Assembly (NCBI GenBank): GCA_017481925.1
Contig: JAFUOK010000009.1
Location: forward strand, 1 to 64,000
Source: Alistipes sp.
Lineage (GTDB): Bacteria > Bacteroidota > Bacteroidia > Bacteroidales > Rikenellaceae
Reading direction: 5' to 3'
DNA: 64,000 bases
A program made the translations under genes and the position numbers. Below, in pieces: positions 44,263 through 54,029 of the stretch. The notes beneath the pieces are model-generated. The model saw only the letters and a list, made by a program, of their open reading frames with translations. It did no database searches and was not told the DNA's origin. Each line of letters opens with the position of its first letter. Positions within the stretch are counted from its first letter, which is position 1.

Positions 44263-45054
44263 ATGAAGAGATTTATCATTGCGTTTGCCGTGGCCGTGTC
44301 GGTGGTGGCGTGTGGATCACAACAGAAGAAGAGTGTGCCACAGCCAGCCATAGTGCAGCCCGTGCAATATACATACCGTGTAAAGAACGTATATCCCCAT
44401 GCGACACACTGTTATACACAGGGTTTACAGTATGTCGATGGCGTTATGTGGGAGGGCACAGGCGAGTATGGCTCGTCGCAGATTGTAACCTACGAGTTGG
44501 GGCAGGATGCTCCGTGCGTGGAGTTGTCGTTGCCGGCAAGCGAGTTTGGTGAGGGTATCACCCTCTTGAATGGCGAGTTGTTCCAACTTACGTGGGAGTC
44601 TAACGTCTGCCACGTCTATGATGTGGCTACACGCAAGAAGCTGCGTGACTATCGCTACCCGGGCGAGGGTTGGGGTCTGACCTCTGATGGCGAAAAGCTA
44701 TATATGTCGAACGGAACGGCTACAATCTATCGTGTTGATCCTGCTACATTCCGCCGAGAGGGTCGTATCACGGTTACGCTGCGTGGCGAGGCGCTGAACT
44801 ATATCAACGAGCTGGAGTGGATCGACGGCAAGATATGGGCAAATGTATATACCACGAACTATATCGTCATCATCGACCCTGCAACGGGTGTTGTTGAGGG
44901 CATGATCGATTGCGAGGGCCTGCTCTCGGATGAGGATATAACCACTCGCACCGATGTGCTGAACGGTATTGCCTATGACGCCGCCACGAAGCGTATATTT
45001 GTTACGGGCAAGCGCTGGAATAAACTTTTTGAGATTGAACCGGTAAAACGTTAG
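44263..45054 (+). CDS. Glutaminyl-peptide cyclotransferase, lipoprotein
   Basis: 263 residues, starting at 44263 with a lipoprotein signal (VVACGSQ). It has the plant/bacterial-type beta-propeller fold of PF05096 (YTQGLQYVDGVMWEGTGEYG, EGWGLTSDGEKLYMSNGT). These enzymes turn N-terminal Gln into pyroglutamate in secreted proteins; in Bacteroidota many exported lipoproteins and proteins have N-terminal Gln after signal cleavage, so it may finish these. It heads a five-gene operon to 50336. Confidence 0.88.
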   Translation: MKRFIIAFAVAVSVVACGSQQKKSVPQPAIVQPVQYTYRVKNVYPHATHCYTQGLQYVDGVMWEGTGEYGSSQIVTYELGQDAPCVELSLPASEFGEGITLLNGELFQLTWESNVCHVYDVATRKKLRDYRYPGEGWGLTSDGEKLYMSNGTATIYRVDPATFRREGRITVTLRGEALNYINELEWIDGKIWANVYTTNYIVIIDPATGVVEGMIDCEGLLSDEDITTRTDVLNGIAYDAATKRIFVTGKRWNKLFEIEPVKR

Positions 45055-45058
45055 TGAG

Positions 45059-45943
45059 ATGAATCTGGAACAGTTGTTAGGACGAAAGATATTGCTGCTT
45101 GATGGTGCCTTGGGCACACTATTGCTCTCTCGTGGCGCAAAGGGAGCGTTGGAGCTACTGAATGTGGAGCAGGCTGATATGGTTGCTGCGGCTCACGAAG
45201 AGTATCTGCAGGCAGGCGCCGATATAATTACCACCAACACCGTATGTGCCGATGCGTTGTGCCTGGCGCAGTATGGCTTGCAGGAGCGTTCGTATGAGTT
45301 GGCTCGTGCTGGTGCGGAGTTGGCTCGCCGCGTGGCGGAGAAATACTCCACTACGGAGCGTCCCCGTCTGGTTGCAGGTTCTGTGGGCCCTACCACACGC
45401 AACCTTACACTCGCTAATGATACCACCGCCGAGCAGATGGCTGCGGTCTATGCCGATGTAATCCGTGGCTTGGTGGATGGCGGTGTGGATTTGATTCTTG
45501 TCGAATCGGTTATGGATGCTGCCAATGCAAAGGTCGCTATCGAGGAGTGCCGTAAGATTAACAAGGATATTCCTATCATCCTCTCTGCCGTGCTGTCGCG
45601 TATCGCAGGCCGTGTGGCGAGTGGTGCTACTATAGCCAAGTTTTTGGAGGATCTGCCTTTGGATGAGATTTCCGTTGTGGGCTTTAACTGCACCAATGGC
45701 GTAAAACCTATGGCCGATGCGGTAAAGATGTTGTCGGAGAAGAGTACAAAACCTATTGTAGCATACCCCGCAGCAGGTCAGCCTATTGTGGCGGCTAACC
45801 ACTTTGCCAAGGAGATGGAGAAGATGTGTCGCGCCGGAGAGTTGAATATCATTGGCGGTTGTTGTGGTACAACACCCGAGTATATAGCTCAGTTGGCAAA
45901 GGTCGCCGAGCGCTGGCGCCCTCGCAAAATAGTGAAAAAGTAA
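45059..45943 (+). CDS. Homocysteine S-methyltransferase domain protein
   Basis: 294 residues matching the homocysteine-binding barrel of MetH/BHMT/MmuM. Zinc ligands are Cys211 (FNCTNG), Cys268 and Cys269 (GGCCGTTP), and the start LLLDGALGTLLL is typical. Unlike MetH there is no folate, cobalamin or reactivation domain, so this is a single-domain enzyme using another methyl donor such as S-methylmethionine or betaine, or a partner in a split MetH. It lies 4 bases after the cyclase gene. Confidence 0.82.
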   Translation: MNLEQLLGRKILLLDGALGTLLLSRGAKGALELLNVEQADMVAAAHEEYLQAGADIITTNTVCADALCLAQYGLQERSYELARAGAELARRVAEKYSTTERPRLVAGSVGPTTRNLTLANDTTAEQMAAVYADVIRGLVDGGVDLILVESVMDAANAKVAIEECRKINKDIPIILSAVLSRIAGRVASGATIAKFLEDLPLDEISVVGFNCTNGVKPMADAVKMLSEKSTKPIVAYPAAGQPIVAANHFAKEMEKMCRAGELNIIGGCCGTTPEYIAQLAKVAERWRPRKIVKK

Positions 45944-45955
45944 ACTTCGAGAGAT

Positions 45956-47053
45956 ATGAATACGGTAGATTTTCGTCGTCATCTGCACTCGCACCCCGAA
46001 CTTTCGTTCGAGGAGCACTCTACGGCGGCATTTATTTCCGAGCAGTTGGATGCTCTCGGCATAGAGCATCGTCCCATTGCAGGTACGGGTATTCTGGCCC
46101 GCATTGAGGGTCGTCGTGGCAACCTGAAGCGTTGCGTAGTCCTGCGTGCCGACATTGACGCCCTGCCTCTGCAGGAGCTCACGGGCGTAGAGTGGGCTTC
46201 GCAGTGCGATGGCGTAATGCACGGTTGTGGTCACGATTGCCACGCAGCTATTTTGTATGGCGTACTGAAACGTCTGCAATTGGAACGTGATTTTGAGGGT
46301 ACGGTGTTGGGGCTGTTCCAGCCCGCCGAAGAGCGTGGTTTTGCCGGTGCCCGCAAGGTGTTGGAGGAGGATCCCTTCAAGGAGTACGATGTGGCGGCTG
46401 TTATTGGTGAGCACGTGGATGCCGATCTGGAGGTGGGCGAGCTGGGCTTTTGCCCGGGTAAGTTTATGGCCTCGGCCGATGAATTGCACTTTGTCGTTAA
46501 GAGCGTAACGGCTGCGGGACGAATGGCTAAAAGCCCTATTGTTGCTGCGGCGGATTTGATTATGCGCCTGAATGCCTTCAATAGCGATGTGTGCAAGGTG
46601 TCGGTCTATAGAACCGTGGCGGAGGGTATTGCCGACCATGTGGCCGAGGAGTGTCGCGTGGAGGCTATGATGCGAACCTACGACGAGAAGTTGCGTGGCC
46701 GTATTAAGGATATGATAGCTCACGCTACGGAGGAGGTAGAGTATAAATATGACGTTGAGGTGGCTACCGATATCCACCACGGCTATCCTTGTGTTGAGAA
46801 CGACACTCAACTCACCTACGAGGCTATGCTGTTGGCCGATAGCCACGGCTATGTGGTTCGCGACCTGGAGCGTATAGGTGGCGAGGAGGATTTCGGTTGT
46901 TATTCGCAGCTCTATCCATCTCTATATTATCGTCTGGGCGTTTCGCGCGCTGCGGGCCGCAAGCATACGGCTACGTTCCTGCCCGATGAGCGGGCATTGG
47001 CCGTCGGCGAGGAGTTTATGTATCAACTCTCATTAAGTATTTTGAACAAATGA
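45956..47053 (+). CDS. M20-family amidohydrolase (hippuricase-like)
   Basis: A 365-residue metalloenzyme of the M20D amidohydrolase group. Metal ligands lie in MHGCGHDCHAA (Cys-Gly-His-Asp), Glu-Glu in PAEERGFAGA and His in GEHVDADLEVG; a last His near GRKHTAT. Related enzymes hydrolyse N-acyl amino acids, indole-acetyl amino acids or acetyl-diaminopimelate. Its end overlaps the RNase R start by four bases (ATGA). Substrate unknown. Confidence 0.85.
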   Translation: MNTVDFRRHLHSHPELSFEEHSTAAFISEQLDALGIEHRPIAGTGILARIEGRRGNLKRCVVLRADIDALPLQELTGVEWASQCDGVMHGCGHDCHAAILYGVLKRLQLERDFEGTVLGLFQPAEERGFAGARKVLEEDPFKEYDVAAVIGEHVDADLEVGELGFCPGKFMASADELHFVVKSVTAAGRMAKSPIVAAADLIMRLNAFNSDVCKVSVYRTVAEGIADHVAEECRVEAMMRTYDEKLRGRIKDMIAHATEEVEYKYDVEVATDIHHGYPCVENDTQLTYEAMLLADSHGYVVRDLERIGGEEDFGCYSQLYPSLYYRLGVSRAAGRKHTATFLPDERALAVGEEFMYQLSLSILNK

Positions 47054-49236
47054 AACAGTCAGGTAAACGAGATAGACGCTCCTCGAGAGGAGCAGGCACG
47101 GATGCAAAGAGTATCCGTACAGCCTTTATAATAAATATGTTCCGCGAGTTCCCGGATCGCATTTTTTCACTCAAGCAACTCACCTCGGCCTCGGGAGGTA
47201 ACTCCAAGGAGGCTCGCTACATCGTGCGTGATGTGGTTGAGGCTTTGGTTGCCGAGGGTGTTGTGGATTGCCACGGACGCGATAAATATCAGCTCTCGAC
47301 TTCACAACTTCCGCACTATGAAGGTGTGGTGGATATGATTGGTTCGGGTGCCGCCTATGTCAAGGTGGATGCCCTGGAGAGCGATATATATGTCCATCAG
47401 CGCAATGTGAACTACGCCTTGGAGGGCGATGTTGTGGAGGTTGTGCTTCAGCGTCAGGCTGTGCGTGAGGGTGATCACGCCGAGGGAGCCATCACTCGCA
47501 TCATCGAGCGTAGCAACAAACAATATGTAGGCGTGGCAGAGGTCAGCCGTGCCGCTATCTTTGTGCGCCCCGATGCGCGCAAACTGCCTACGGATGTCTT
47601 CTTCCCGCGTAAGGAGAATCCGCAGGTTAAGGATGGTGACAAGGTCGTCTTCCGTGTTACGGAGTGGCGCGAGGGCTTGCGTTCGCCCAAAGGCGAGATT
47701 ATCGACGTGCTGGGTCAGTCGGGCGATAACGATGCCGAGATGCATGCAATCCTTGCCGAGTACGATTTGCCATATCGCTTTGAGCAGGAGATAGAGGATG
47801 CAGCACAGGCAATCGAGAGCAGTATTACGGAGAAGGACTACGCCGAGCGTCGCGATTTCCGTGATGTGGTGACCTTTACTATCGACCCTGCCGATGCCAA
47901 GGACTTTGACGATGCGCTCTCGATTCGCAAGAAGGGCGACGGTCTTTGGGAGGTGGGTGTGCATATTGCCGATGTTACGCATTACATCCGTCCTGACGAT
48001 GTGCTGGATTGCGAGGCTCGTGATCGTGGTACGTCAGTATATCTGGTTGATCGCACGGTGCCTATGTTGCCTGAGCGTCTGTGTAACGAACTCTGTTCGC
48101 TTCGACCCAATGAGGAAAAATTGTGTTTCTCGGCAGTCTTTACCCTCAACGAGAATGCAGAGGTGCTGGACGAGTGGTTTGGTCGTACGGTGATCTACTC
48201 TGACCGACGTTTTACATATGCCGAGGCGCAGGCTCGCATCGAGACTGGCGTGGGCGATTATGCCGAGGAGATAGCTGTCCTGAATCAGCTGGCGCAGACG
48301 ATGCGCGCGCGCCGTTTCAAGGATGGTGCTATCAGCTTTGAGCGTGAGGAGTTTAAGTTTATCCTTGACGAGAAGGGTAAGCCGCTGGGCGTATATACCA
48401 AGGAGCAGAAGGAGTCAAACCAGCTCATCGAGGAGTTTATGTTGCTCGCCAACCGCAAGGTGGCAGAGTATTGCACCTACCGTATGGTTAATGGCAAGAA
48501 GGTGGCGCGTACGATGATCTACCGTGTGCACGACGAGCCCAATGAGGAGAAACTCACGCGCTTCCGTGACTTTATTGTACGCTTTGGCTATCAGTTCCGC
48601 GCCTCAAAGGGACGCGCTGTGGCGAAGGCAATAAATAAACTCGTCACCGAGATTAAGGGTCGTCCCGAGGCCAATGCTATCTCTACGCTTGCCGTGAGAA
48701 GTATGTCGAAGGCACTCTATACTACCGACAATACAGGTCACTATGGTCTGGCATTCAAATACTATACTCACTTCACCTCGCCCATCCGCCGCTATCCCGA
48801 TATGATGGTGCATCGACTGCTGGCTCGCTACCTGGCCGAGGGCAAGTCTGCCGATAAGACCAAGCTGGAGTCGCAGTGTGTATACGCTACCGAGCGTGAG
48901 ATTGTGGCTTCGGAGGCCGAGCGCGCTTCGATCAAGTACAAGATGGTCGAGTTCATGCAGGATAAGATTGGCCAGATGTTCAAGGGCCACGTGTCAGGCA
49001 TGAGCGAGTGGGGTATATATGTCGAGTTGGAGGATACGCATATCGAGGGTATGGCCTTCCTGCGTGATATTGAGGGAGATTATTATACCTACGATGATGC
49101 TCGCTTTGAGGTCGTTGGTCGTGCAACAGGCCGTCGCATAGTCTTTGGCGAGGAGGTGTGGATTCGTGTCAAGGGCGTGGATATGCGTCGCCGCACGATT
49201 GATTTTGAACTTATCCTTGCAAACAAGCGACGCTAA
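47050..49236 (+). CDS. rnr: Ribonuclease R (RNB-family exoribonuclease)
   Basis: 728 residues, processive 3'-5' RNA degradation including structured RNA. Order: helix-turn-helix-like N-terminus, two cold-shock domains, RNB catalytic domain (TFTIDPADAKDFDDALSI contains the catalytic Asp set, here DPADAKDFDDA) and a C-terminal S1 domain (FKGHVSGMSEWGIYVELEDT). The C-terminal basic tail of E. coli RNase R is absent. The ATG overlaps the previous stop, and mqnC starts on its last base. Confidence 0.93.
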   Translation: MKQSGKRDRRSSRGAGTDAKSIRTAFIINMFREFPDRIFSLKQLTSASGGNSKEARYIVRDVVEALVAEGVVDCHGRDKYQLSTSQLPHYEGVVDMIGSGAAYVKVDALESDIYVHQRNVNYALEGDVVEVVLQRQAVREGDHAEGAITRIIERSNKQYVGVAEVSRAAIFVRPDARKLPTDVFFPRKENPQVKDGDKVVFRVTEWREGLRSPKGEIIDVLGQSGDNDAEMHAILAEYDLPYRFEQEIEDAAQAIESSITEKDYAERRDFRDVVTFTIDPADAKDFDDALSIRKKGDGLWEVGVHIADVTHYIRPDDVLDCEARDRGTSVYLVDRTVPMLPERLCNELCSLRPNEEKLCFSAVFTLNENAEVLDEWFGRTVIYSDRRFTYAEAQARIETGVGDYAEEIAVLNQLAQTMRARRFKDGAISFEREEFKFILDEKGKPLGVYTKEQKESNQLIEEFMLLANRKVAEYCTYRMVNGKKVARTMIYRVHDEPNEEKLTRFRDFIVRFGYQFRASKGRAVAKAINKLVTEIKGRPEANAISTLAVRSMSKALYTTDNTGHYGLAFKYYTHFTSPIRRYPDMMVHRLLARYLAEGKSADKTKLESQCVYATEREIVASEAERASIKYKMVEFMQDKIGQMFKGHVSGMSEWGIYVELEDTHIEGMAFLRDIEGDYYTYDDARFEVVGRATGRRIVFGEEVWIRVKGVDMRRRTIDFELILANKRR

Positions 49237-50336
49237 TGAGAGCAGACGAGATTTTTGCACGCGCACGAGGTCGCGAGACGCTCTCTTCAGACGAAGCCTA
49301 TTGGCTGTGGGAGGAGGCTCCGCTGGAGCGTCTTGCTGCCGTTGCCGATGAGGTGCGCCGTGCCGTAGTTCCTGATGAGGGGGTGGTTACGTGGCAGATA
49401 GATCGCAACGTAAATATTACCAATGTCTGCATCTCGGGATGTAAGTTCTGTAACTTCCATTGCAAGCCTCACCAGACAGAGCGGGCCTTTATAACCACCA
49501 TTGAGGAGTATAAGCAGAAAATCGATACAATGCTTCAGCTGGGTGGCGATCAGCTGCTTCTGCAGGGTGGCCTGCATCCCAAGTTGGGCATAGAGTTTTA
49601 TGAGGAGTTGTTCGCCGAACTTAAGCGCCTCTATCCACACGTTCGTCTGCACGCCTTGGGTGCCCCCGAGGTAGCACATATAGCACACATAAGCAATATT
49701 ACTACGCGTCAGGCGTTGGAGCGTTTGGTGGCTGCAGGTCTGGACTCTCTGCCGGGTGCTGGTGCCGAGATTCTGTGTGATGATGTGCGTCGAGCAATAT
49801 CGCCCGCAAAGCCGAGCGTTAAGGAGTGGATAGATGTGATGCACGAGGCTCACGAGATGAATCTGCCCACGTCGGCTACGATGATGTATGGCCACGTGGA
49901 GAGCCCTCGTCAAAGGATTGATCATCTGCTGACGATTCGCGATTTGCAGGCACGCTGTCCCGAGGGAAATTGGGGTTTCATAGCCTTTATTCCGTGGATC
50001 TTCCGCTCTACGGGAACTCGTCTTGAGCAGGAGGGTGTGAAGTCGCATTTTTCGCCGATGGAGTATATTCGTATAATTGCGGTTAGCCGTCTGATTCTTA
50101 ATAATATACGCAACGTCCAGGCTTCGTGGCTTACGGTCGGCAAGGCTACGGCTCAACTTGCCCTGCATAGCGGAGCGAATGATATGGGTTCGATTATGAT
50201 CGAGGAGAATGTAGTGTCGAGCGCCGGAGCGCATAATCAGTTCGATGCCCAGGGTATTCAGCAGGCGATCCGTGAGGCTGGTTTTCGACCGCAGTTGCGT
50301 GATCAGCTGTATCGACTGAGGGAGTGGAAAGGATAG
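49236..50336 (+). CDS. mqnC: Cyclic dehypoxanthinyl futalosine synthase MqnC
   Basis: A 366-residue radical SAM enzyme with the Cys65-x3-Cys69-x2-Cys72 cluster motif (CISGCKFC). The region NVNITNVCISGCKFC and the late block GANDMGSIMIEENVVSSAGA are MqnC-type. It closes dehypoxanthine futalosine into the cyclic form on the futalosine pathway to menaquinone. The other mqn genes are not in the window, so they are elsewhere. The neighbours RNase R and an amidohydrolase are functionally unrelated, so linkage is probably only transcriptional. Confidence 0.88.
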   Translation: MRADEIFARARGRETLSSDEAYWLWEEAPLERLAAVADEVRRAVVPDEGVVTWQIDRNVNITNVCISGCKFCNFHCKPHQTERAFITTIEEYKQKIDTMLQLGGDQLLLQGGLHPKLGIEFYEELFAELKRLYPHVRLHALGAPEVAHIAHISNITTRQALERLVAAGLDSLPGAGAEILCDDVRRAISPAKPSVKEWIDVMHEAHEMNLPTSATMMYGHVESPRQRIDHLLTIRDLQARCPEGNWGFIAFIPWIFRSTGTRLEQEGVKSHFSPMEYIRIIAVSRLILNNIRNVQASWLTVGKATAQLALHSGANDMGSIMIEENVVSSAGAHNQFDAQGIQQAIREAGFRPQLRDQLYRLREWKG

Positions 50337-50395
50337 AAAAAACGAGGTAGTGTAATAAATTTGTGGCGAAGTAATGCTAATAAATTAAAATTTAT

Positions 50396-50403
50396 TACCT
50401 TTG
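50396..50403 (+). promoter_or_regulatory. -7 box ahead of tig
   Basis: TACCTTTG fits TAnnTTTG. Just upstream lies the AT palindrome AATAAATT/AATTTATT (about 50379-50396). The predicted leader is about 50 bases. Confidence 0.55.
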
Positions 50404-50460
50404 CACTCCGAAATCGAACTTTTATAGCAGAAAAATCGAATAAAATATACTGAAGAGACT

Positions 50461-51786
50461 ATGAAAATTACAAGAGAACAGCGTGAGGTAGGTACCTCGT
50501 TATTGAAGGTTGTTGTTGGCGAGGCTGATTACGCCGAGGCAGTTGATAAGGCTCTGCGCGAGTACAAGCGTAAGGCAAATATCCCCGGATTCCGTCCCGG
50601 TATGGTTCCTATGGGTGTTGTACGCAAGATGTTTGGTAAGGGTGTTGTAGCCGAGCAGGCTTACAAGCTCGCTTCAAACTCAGTGTTTGAGTACTTGCAG
50701 AAGGAGGGTATCGACTATGTAGGCGACGTTATCCCTTCAGAGGAGCAGGGCGACTTCGATTTCGAGAACAATACCGAGCACGAGTTTATGTTCGAGATTG
50801 GTGAGGCTCCCAAGGTTGATGTTACGCTCTCAAAGGAGGATAAGCTTACCTACAACAAGATCAAGATCGAGAAGACGATGCACGAGCAGTACAAGGATAA
50901 CTACTTGCGTCGCTTCGGTCGCTTGGTAGAGGTTGATACCGTTTCAAAGGATGAGGCTTTGACCGTAACACTCGACAACGGCGATATGCGTATCGAGGAT
51001 GCTTACGTTGGCCTGATCTCTATGACCGACGAGGAGCGTAAGCCTTTCGAGGGTAAGAAGGTAGGCGACAAGATGGAGGTAAATGTAAACGAGCTTTACA
51101 AGTCGGAGACTCAGCGTGCATCAATCCTTCAGGTTAAGGGTGAGGAGTTGGAGAGCATCAATCCTAACTTCTCGTTGGAGATTACCCAGATTCGTCAGTT
51201 CGCTAACCCCGAGCTTAACGAGGAGTTCTTCAAGATGGCGTTCCCCGATGGTAACATCACCTCTGAGGCCGAGTTGGATAAGTTTGTAGATGCAGAGATC
51301 GAGAAGGAACTCTCTCGCGAGGCTGACTACCTTTTCACTATCCGTGTTCGTAACTTCCTTATGGAGAAGGCTGGTTTGCAGATGCCCGAGGCATTCCTCA
51401 AGCGCTGGCTCTACACAATCAACGAGGGTAAGTTTACGATGGAGGATATCGAGAAGGATTTCGAGGGCTTCATCAAGATGTTTACCTGGAACTACCTGCA
51501 GAAGCACTTCATCCAGGCTTACGAGCTCACCGTTAGCGAGGATGAGGTTAATGCCGAGGCTAAGGAGTTCGCAAAGGCTCAGTTTGCACAGTACGGTATG
51601 CCTTCAGCTCCCGAGGAGATGATCGAGAACTTCTCAAAGCAGATCCTCTCAAACAAGGAGCAGGCACAGAAGATCTACGAGAAGCTCTATGAGTTGAAGG
51701 TTGTAGAGTACGTTAAGTCTCAGATCAAGGTGTCGAACAAGTCGGTATCGGCTGAGGACTTTGCAAAGTTGGCTCAGGAGATGTAA
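50461..51786 (+). CDS. tig: Trigger factor
   Basis: The ribosome-bound chaperone, 441 residues. Order: the N-terminal ribosome-binding domain (GFRPGMVPMGVVRK matches the GFRxGxxP loop), a central region in the FKBP position, and the helical C-terminal arms. The expected ribosome contact motif is present. The central domain is divergent and lacks the full FKBP signature, as is common in Bacteroidota. It has its own promoter and a terminator before clpP. The tig-clpP-clpX order is conserved widely. Confidence 0.92.
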   Translation: MKITREQREVGTSLLKVVVGEADYAEAVDKALREYKRKANIPGFRPGMVPMGVVRKMFGKGVVAEQAYKLASNSVFEYLQKEGIDYVGDVIPSEEQGDFDFENNTEHEFMFEIGEAPKVDVTLSKEDKLTYNKIKIEKTMHEQYKDNYLRRFGRLVEVDTVSKDEALTVTLDNGDMRIEDAYVGLISMTDEERKPFEGKKVGDKMEVNVNELYKSETQRASILQVKGEELESINPNFSLEITQIRQFANPELNEEFFKMAFPDGNITSEAELDKFVDAEIEKELSREADYLFTIRVRNFLMEKAGLQMPEAFLKRWLYTINEGKFTMEDIEKDFEGFIKMFTWNYLQKHFIQAYELTVSEDEVNAEAKEFAKAQFAQYGMPSAPEEMIENFSKQILSNKEQAQKIYEKLYELKVVEYVKSQIKVSNKSVSAEDFAKLAQEM

Positions 51787-51847
51787 TTTAGGCCCGAAAT
51801 ACAATATATAATTATAGTATTTAAGGTCGTCTTTACGATATATACTT

Positions 51848-51890
51848 AAAATTTGGACTCTGGGCGTAAAGTTTGCAGAGTCCAAATTTT
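51848..51890. terminator. Hairpin terminator after tig
   Basis: A perfect 15-bp stem (51848-51862 with 51876-51890), 13-base loop, A-rich before and T-rich at the end of the stem. Confidence 0.85.
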
Positions 51891-51959
51891 GGTTTATGCG
51901 CCACCTCAGAAGTGGGGCTGGCAGAGTGTGAATAACAGAAGAATATAATACGAACATAT

Positions 51960-52700
51960 ATGAATGAATTTGAGAAGTATGCCCGCCAGCAGTGTGGCAT
52001 TAGCAGTATGAAACTGCACGATTTCAACTCTATACTCTCGGGCTATGTATCGCCGACAATTATCGAGGAGCGTCATCTGAATGTTGCTACTATGGATGTC
52101 TTCTCGCGTCTTATGATGGATCGTATCATATTCCTCGGAGCCCCCATTTACGACGATGTGGCCAATATCATTCAGGCGCAGTTGCTCTTTCTTGAGTCGG
52201 TTGATCCCGCGAAGGATATTCAGATCTATATCAACTCCCCCGGCGGATCGGTGTCGGCCGGTTTGGGTATCTACGATACTATGCAGCTCATCTCGTGCGA
52301 TGTAGCTACCATCTGCACGGGTCTGGCCGCTTCGATGGGTGCCGTGTTGCTTACGGCTGGTGCCGAGGGTAAGCGCTCGGCGTTGCCTCACTCGCGTGTG
52401 ATGATTCACCAGCCGTTGGGTGGTGCTCAGGGTCAGGCTTCGGATATCGAGATTACGGCACGTGAGATCGTCAAGACCAAGCGTGAGTTGTATGAGATAC
52501 TGTCGAAGCACTCAGGTGTGGATATTGCCAAGATTGAGCAGGATGCCGACCGCGACTATTGGATGGATGCGCGAGAGGCTAAGGAGTATGGCCTTATTGA
52601 CGAGGTATTGGGCAAGCGAAATACAAACATAAACACCATTGAAGAGTTCGAATACAAAAGCGACAATAGTGAGTCAAGTACATTGTTAGAGACAAAATAG
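51960..52700 (+). CDS. clpP: ATP-dependent Clp protease proteolytic subunit
   Basis: A 246-residue serine protease forming the ClpXP barrel. Catalytic triad Ser125 (GLAASMG), His150 (MIHQPLGG) and Asp199 (DRDYW) have E. coli-like spacing. A 29-residue N-terminal stretch precedes the conserved core and may be a propeptide. It is 7 bases before clpX. The C-terminal 20 residues are Ser/Thr-rich and probably flexible. Confidence 0.95.
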   Translation: MNEFEKYARQQCGISSMKLHDFNSILSGYVSPTIIEERHLNVATMDVFSRLMMDRIIFLGAPIYDDVANIIQAQLLFLESVDPAKDIQIYINSPGGSVSAGLGIYDTMQLISCDVATICTGLAASMGAVLLTAGAEGKRSALPHSRVMIHQPLGGAQGQASDIEITAREIVKTKRELYEILSKHSGVDIAKIEQDADRDYWMDAREAKEYGLIDEVLGKRNTNINTIEEFEYKSDNSESSTLLETK

Positions 52701-52707
52701 ATTTTTT

Positions 52708-53982
52708 ATGGCTCAAAAATATAAAGGAACATCGCACAGCAGTGAGGATTGTTGCTCGTTCTGCGGTGCTAAGCGTAGCGATGTGGCTCTGATGTTTCAG
52801 GGCACGGGAGGCGTGAATATATGTAATAACTGCGTCGAGCGAGGCTATCAGATGCTCGTCGAGAGCGAACTCACCGAGTCGAGCCGCAAGAAGGGCGGGA
52901 AGAAGTTCAAGATGGAGGAGTTGATGCGCCCCGCCGAGATTAAGGCCGTGCTGGATCAGTACGTAATTGGCCAGGATGACGCCAAGCGTTATATGTCGGT
53001 TGCGGTGTATAACCACTACAAGCGTATTATGAGCCGCGACAAGAAACATCAGGACGATGTGGAGATCGACAAGTCCAATATCGTTCTCGTGGGTCCCACG
53101 GGTACGGGTAAGACCTTGATGGCTCGCACTATAGCCCGTGTGCTGAATGTCCCCTTCACTATTGTCGATGCGACAGTTCTGACCGAGGCTGGTTACGTTG
53201 GCGAGGATGTGGAGAGTATTCTCTCGCGTCTGTTGCAGGTGGCCGATTATGATGTGGCTGCAGCCGAGCGAGGTATCGTATTTATCGACGAGGTGGATAA
53301 GATTGCCCGCAAGAGCGATAACCCCAGCATCACGCGTGATGTGTCGGGCGAGGGTGTGCAGCAGGCTCTGTTGAAGATCCTGGAGGGTACGACGGTGAAC
53401 GTGCCACCGCAGGGTGGTCGTAAGCATCCCGACCAGAAATTTATTCAGGTAAATACCAAAGATATTCTCTTTATTTGCGGTGGTGCATTTGATGGAATTG
53501 AGAAGAAAATTGCTCAACGTCTGAACACCCGTGCCATCGGTTATGGAGTGCAGAGTGCATCGCAGGTGGATCGCGAGAATCTGATGAAGTATATTATGCC
53601 GCAGGATTTGCGTTCGTTTGGTCTTATCCCCGAGTTGGTGGGCCGTCTGCCTGTGTTGACCTATATGCAGCCTCTTTCGCGTGAGGCTCTGCGTTCGATT
53701 CTGACCGAGCCGAAGAATGCTATCATTAAGCAGTATGAGCGTCTGTTCGCTATGGATGGCGTTGAACTGCAGTTTGATAGCGATGTTTTGGACTACATTG
53801 TCGAAAAGGCTGACGAGTATAAACTCGGAGCGCGTGGTCTGCGTTCGATTTGCGAGGCTATTATCATCGATGCAATGTATGATCTGCCCTCATCGGGAGA
53901 GTCGCATTATGTCGTTACGTTGGAATATGCTAAAAAGAAGATCGAGGGATCAAATTTTTTGCAATTGAAACAAGTTAGTTAA
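52708..53982 (+). CDS. clpX: ATP-dependent unfoldase ClpX
   Basis: 424 residues. The N-terminal zinc finger has Cys pairs in CSFCGAKRS and [11 protein letters not shown]+ motifs are GPTGTGKT (Walker A), VFIDEVDK (Walker B), and the ClpP-binding IGF-type loop is probably present in the region near RAIGYG (about residue 273), although the usual IGF triplet is not plainly visible. It unfolds substrates and feeds them into ClpP. Cotranscribed with clpP; a promoter box for tkt follows. Confidence 0.95.
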   Translation: MAQKYKGTSHSSEDCCSFCGAKRSDVALMFQGTGGVNICNNCVERGYQMLVESELTESSRKKGGKKFKMEELMRPAEIKAVLDQYVIGQDDAKRYMSVAVYNHYKRIMSRDKKHQDDVEIDKSNIVLVGPTGTGKTLMARTIARVLNVPFTIVDATVLTEAGYVGEDVESILSRLLQVADYDVAAAERGIVFIDEVDKIARKSDNPSITRDVSGEGVQQALLKILEGTTVNVPPQGGRKHPDQKFIQVNTKDILFICGGAFDGIEKKIAQRLNTRAIGYGVQSASQVDRENLMKYIMPQDLRSFGLIPELVGRLPVLTYMQPLSREALRSILTEPKNAIIKQYERLFAMDGVELQFDSDVLDYIVEKADEYKLGARGLRSICEAIIIDAMYDLPSSGESHYVVTLEYAKKKIEGSNFLQLKQVS

Positions 53983-53993
53983 GATAATTATAT

Positions 53994-54001
53994 TATCTTT
54001 G
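53994..54001 (+). promoter_or_regulatory. -7 box ahead of tkt
   Basis: TATCTTTG lies 29 bases before the transketolase ATG. No consensus -33 element. Confidence 0.5.
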
Positions 54002-54029
54002 TAGAAGAAGATTAAGAACCCTAAAATAT

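Noticed and set aside
45155..46846. Long open frame of 563 codons on the minus strand
   Set aside because: It runs antisense over two well-supported genes (homocysteine methyltransferase and M20 amidohydrolase) and has the low-complexity composition of a codon-bias artefact.
49287..50234. 315-codon minus-strand frame
   Set aside because: Antisense to mqnC with no recognisable domain.
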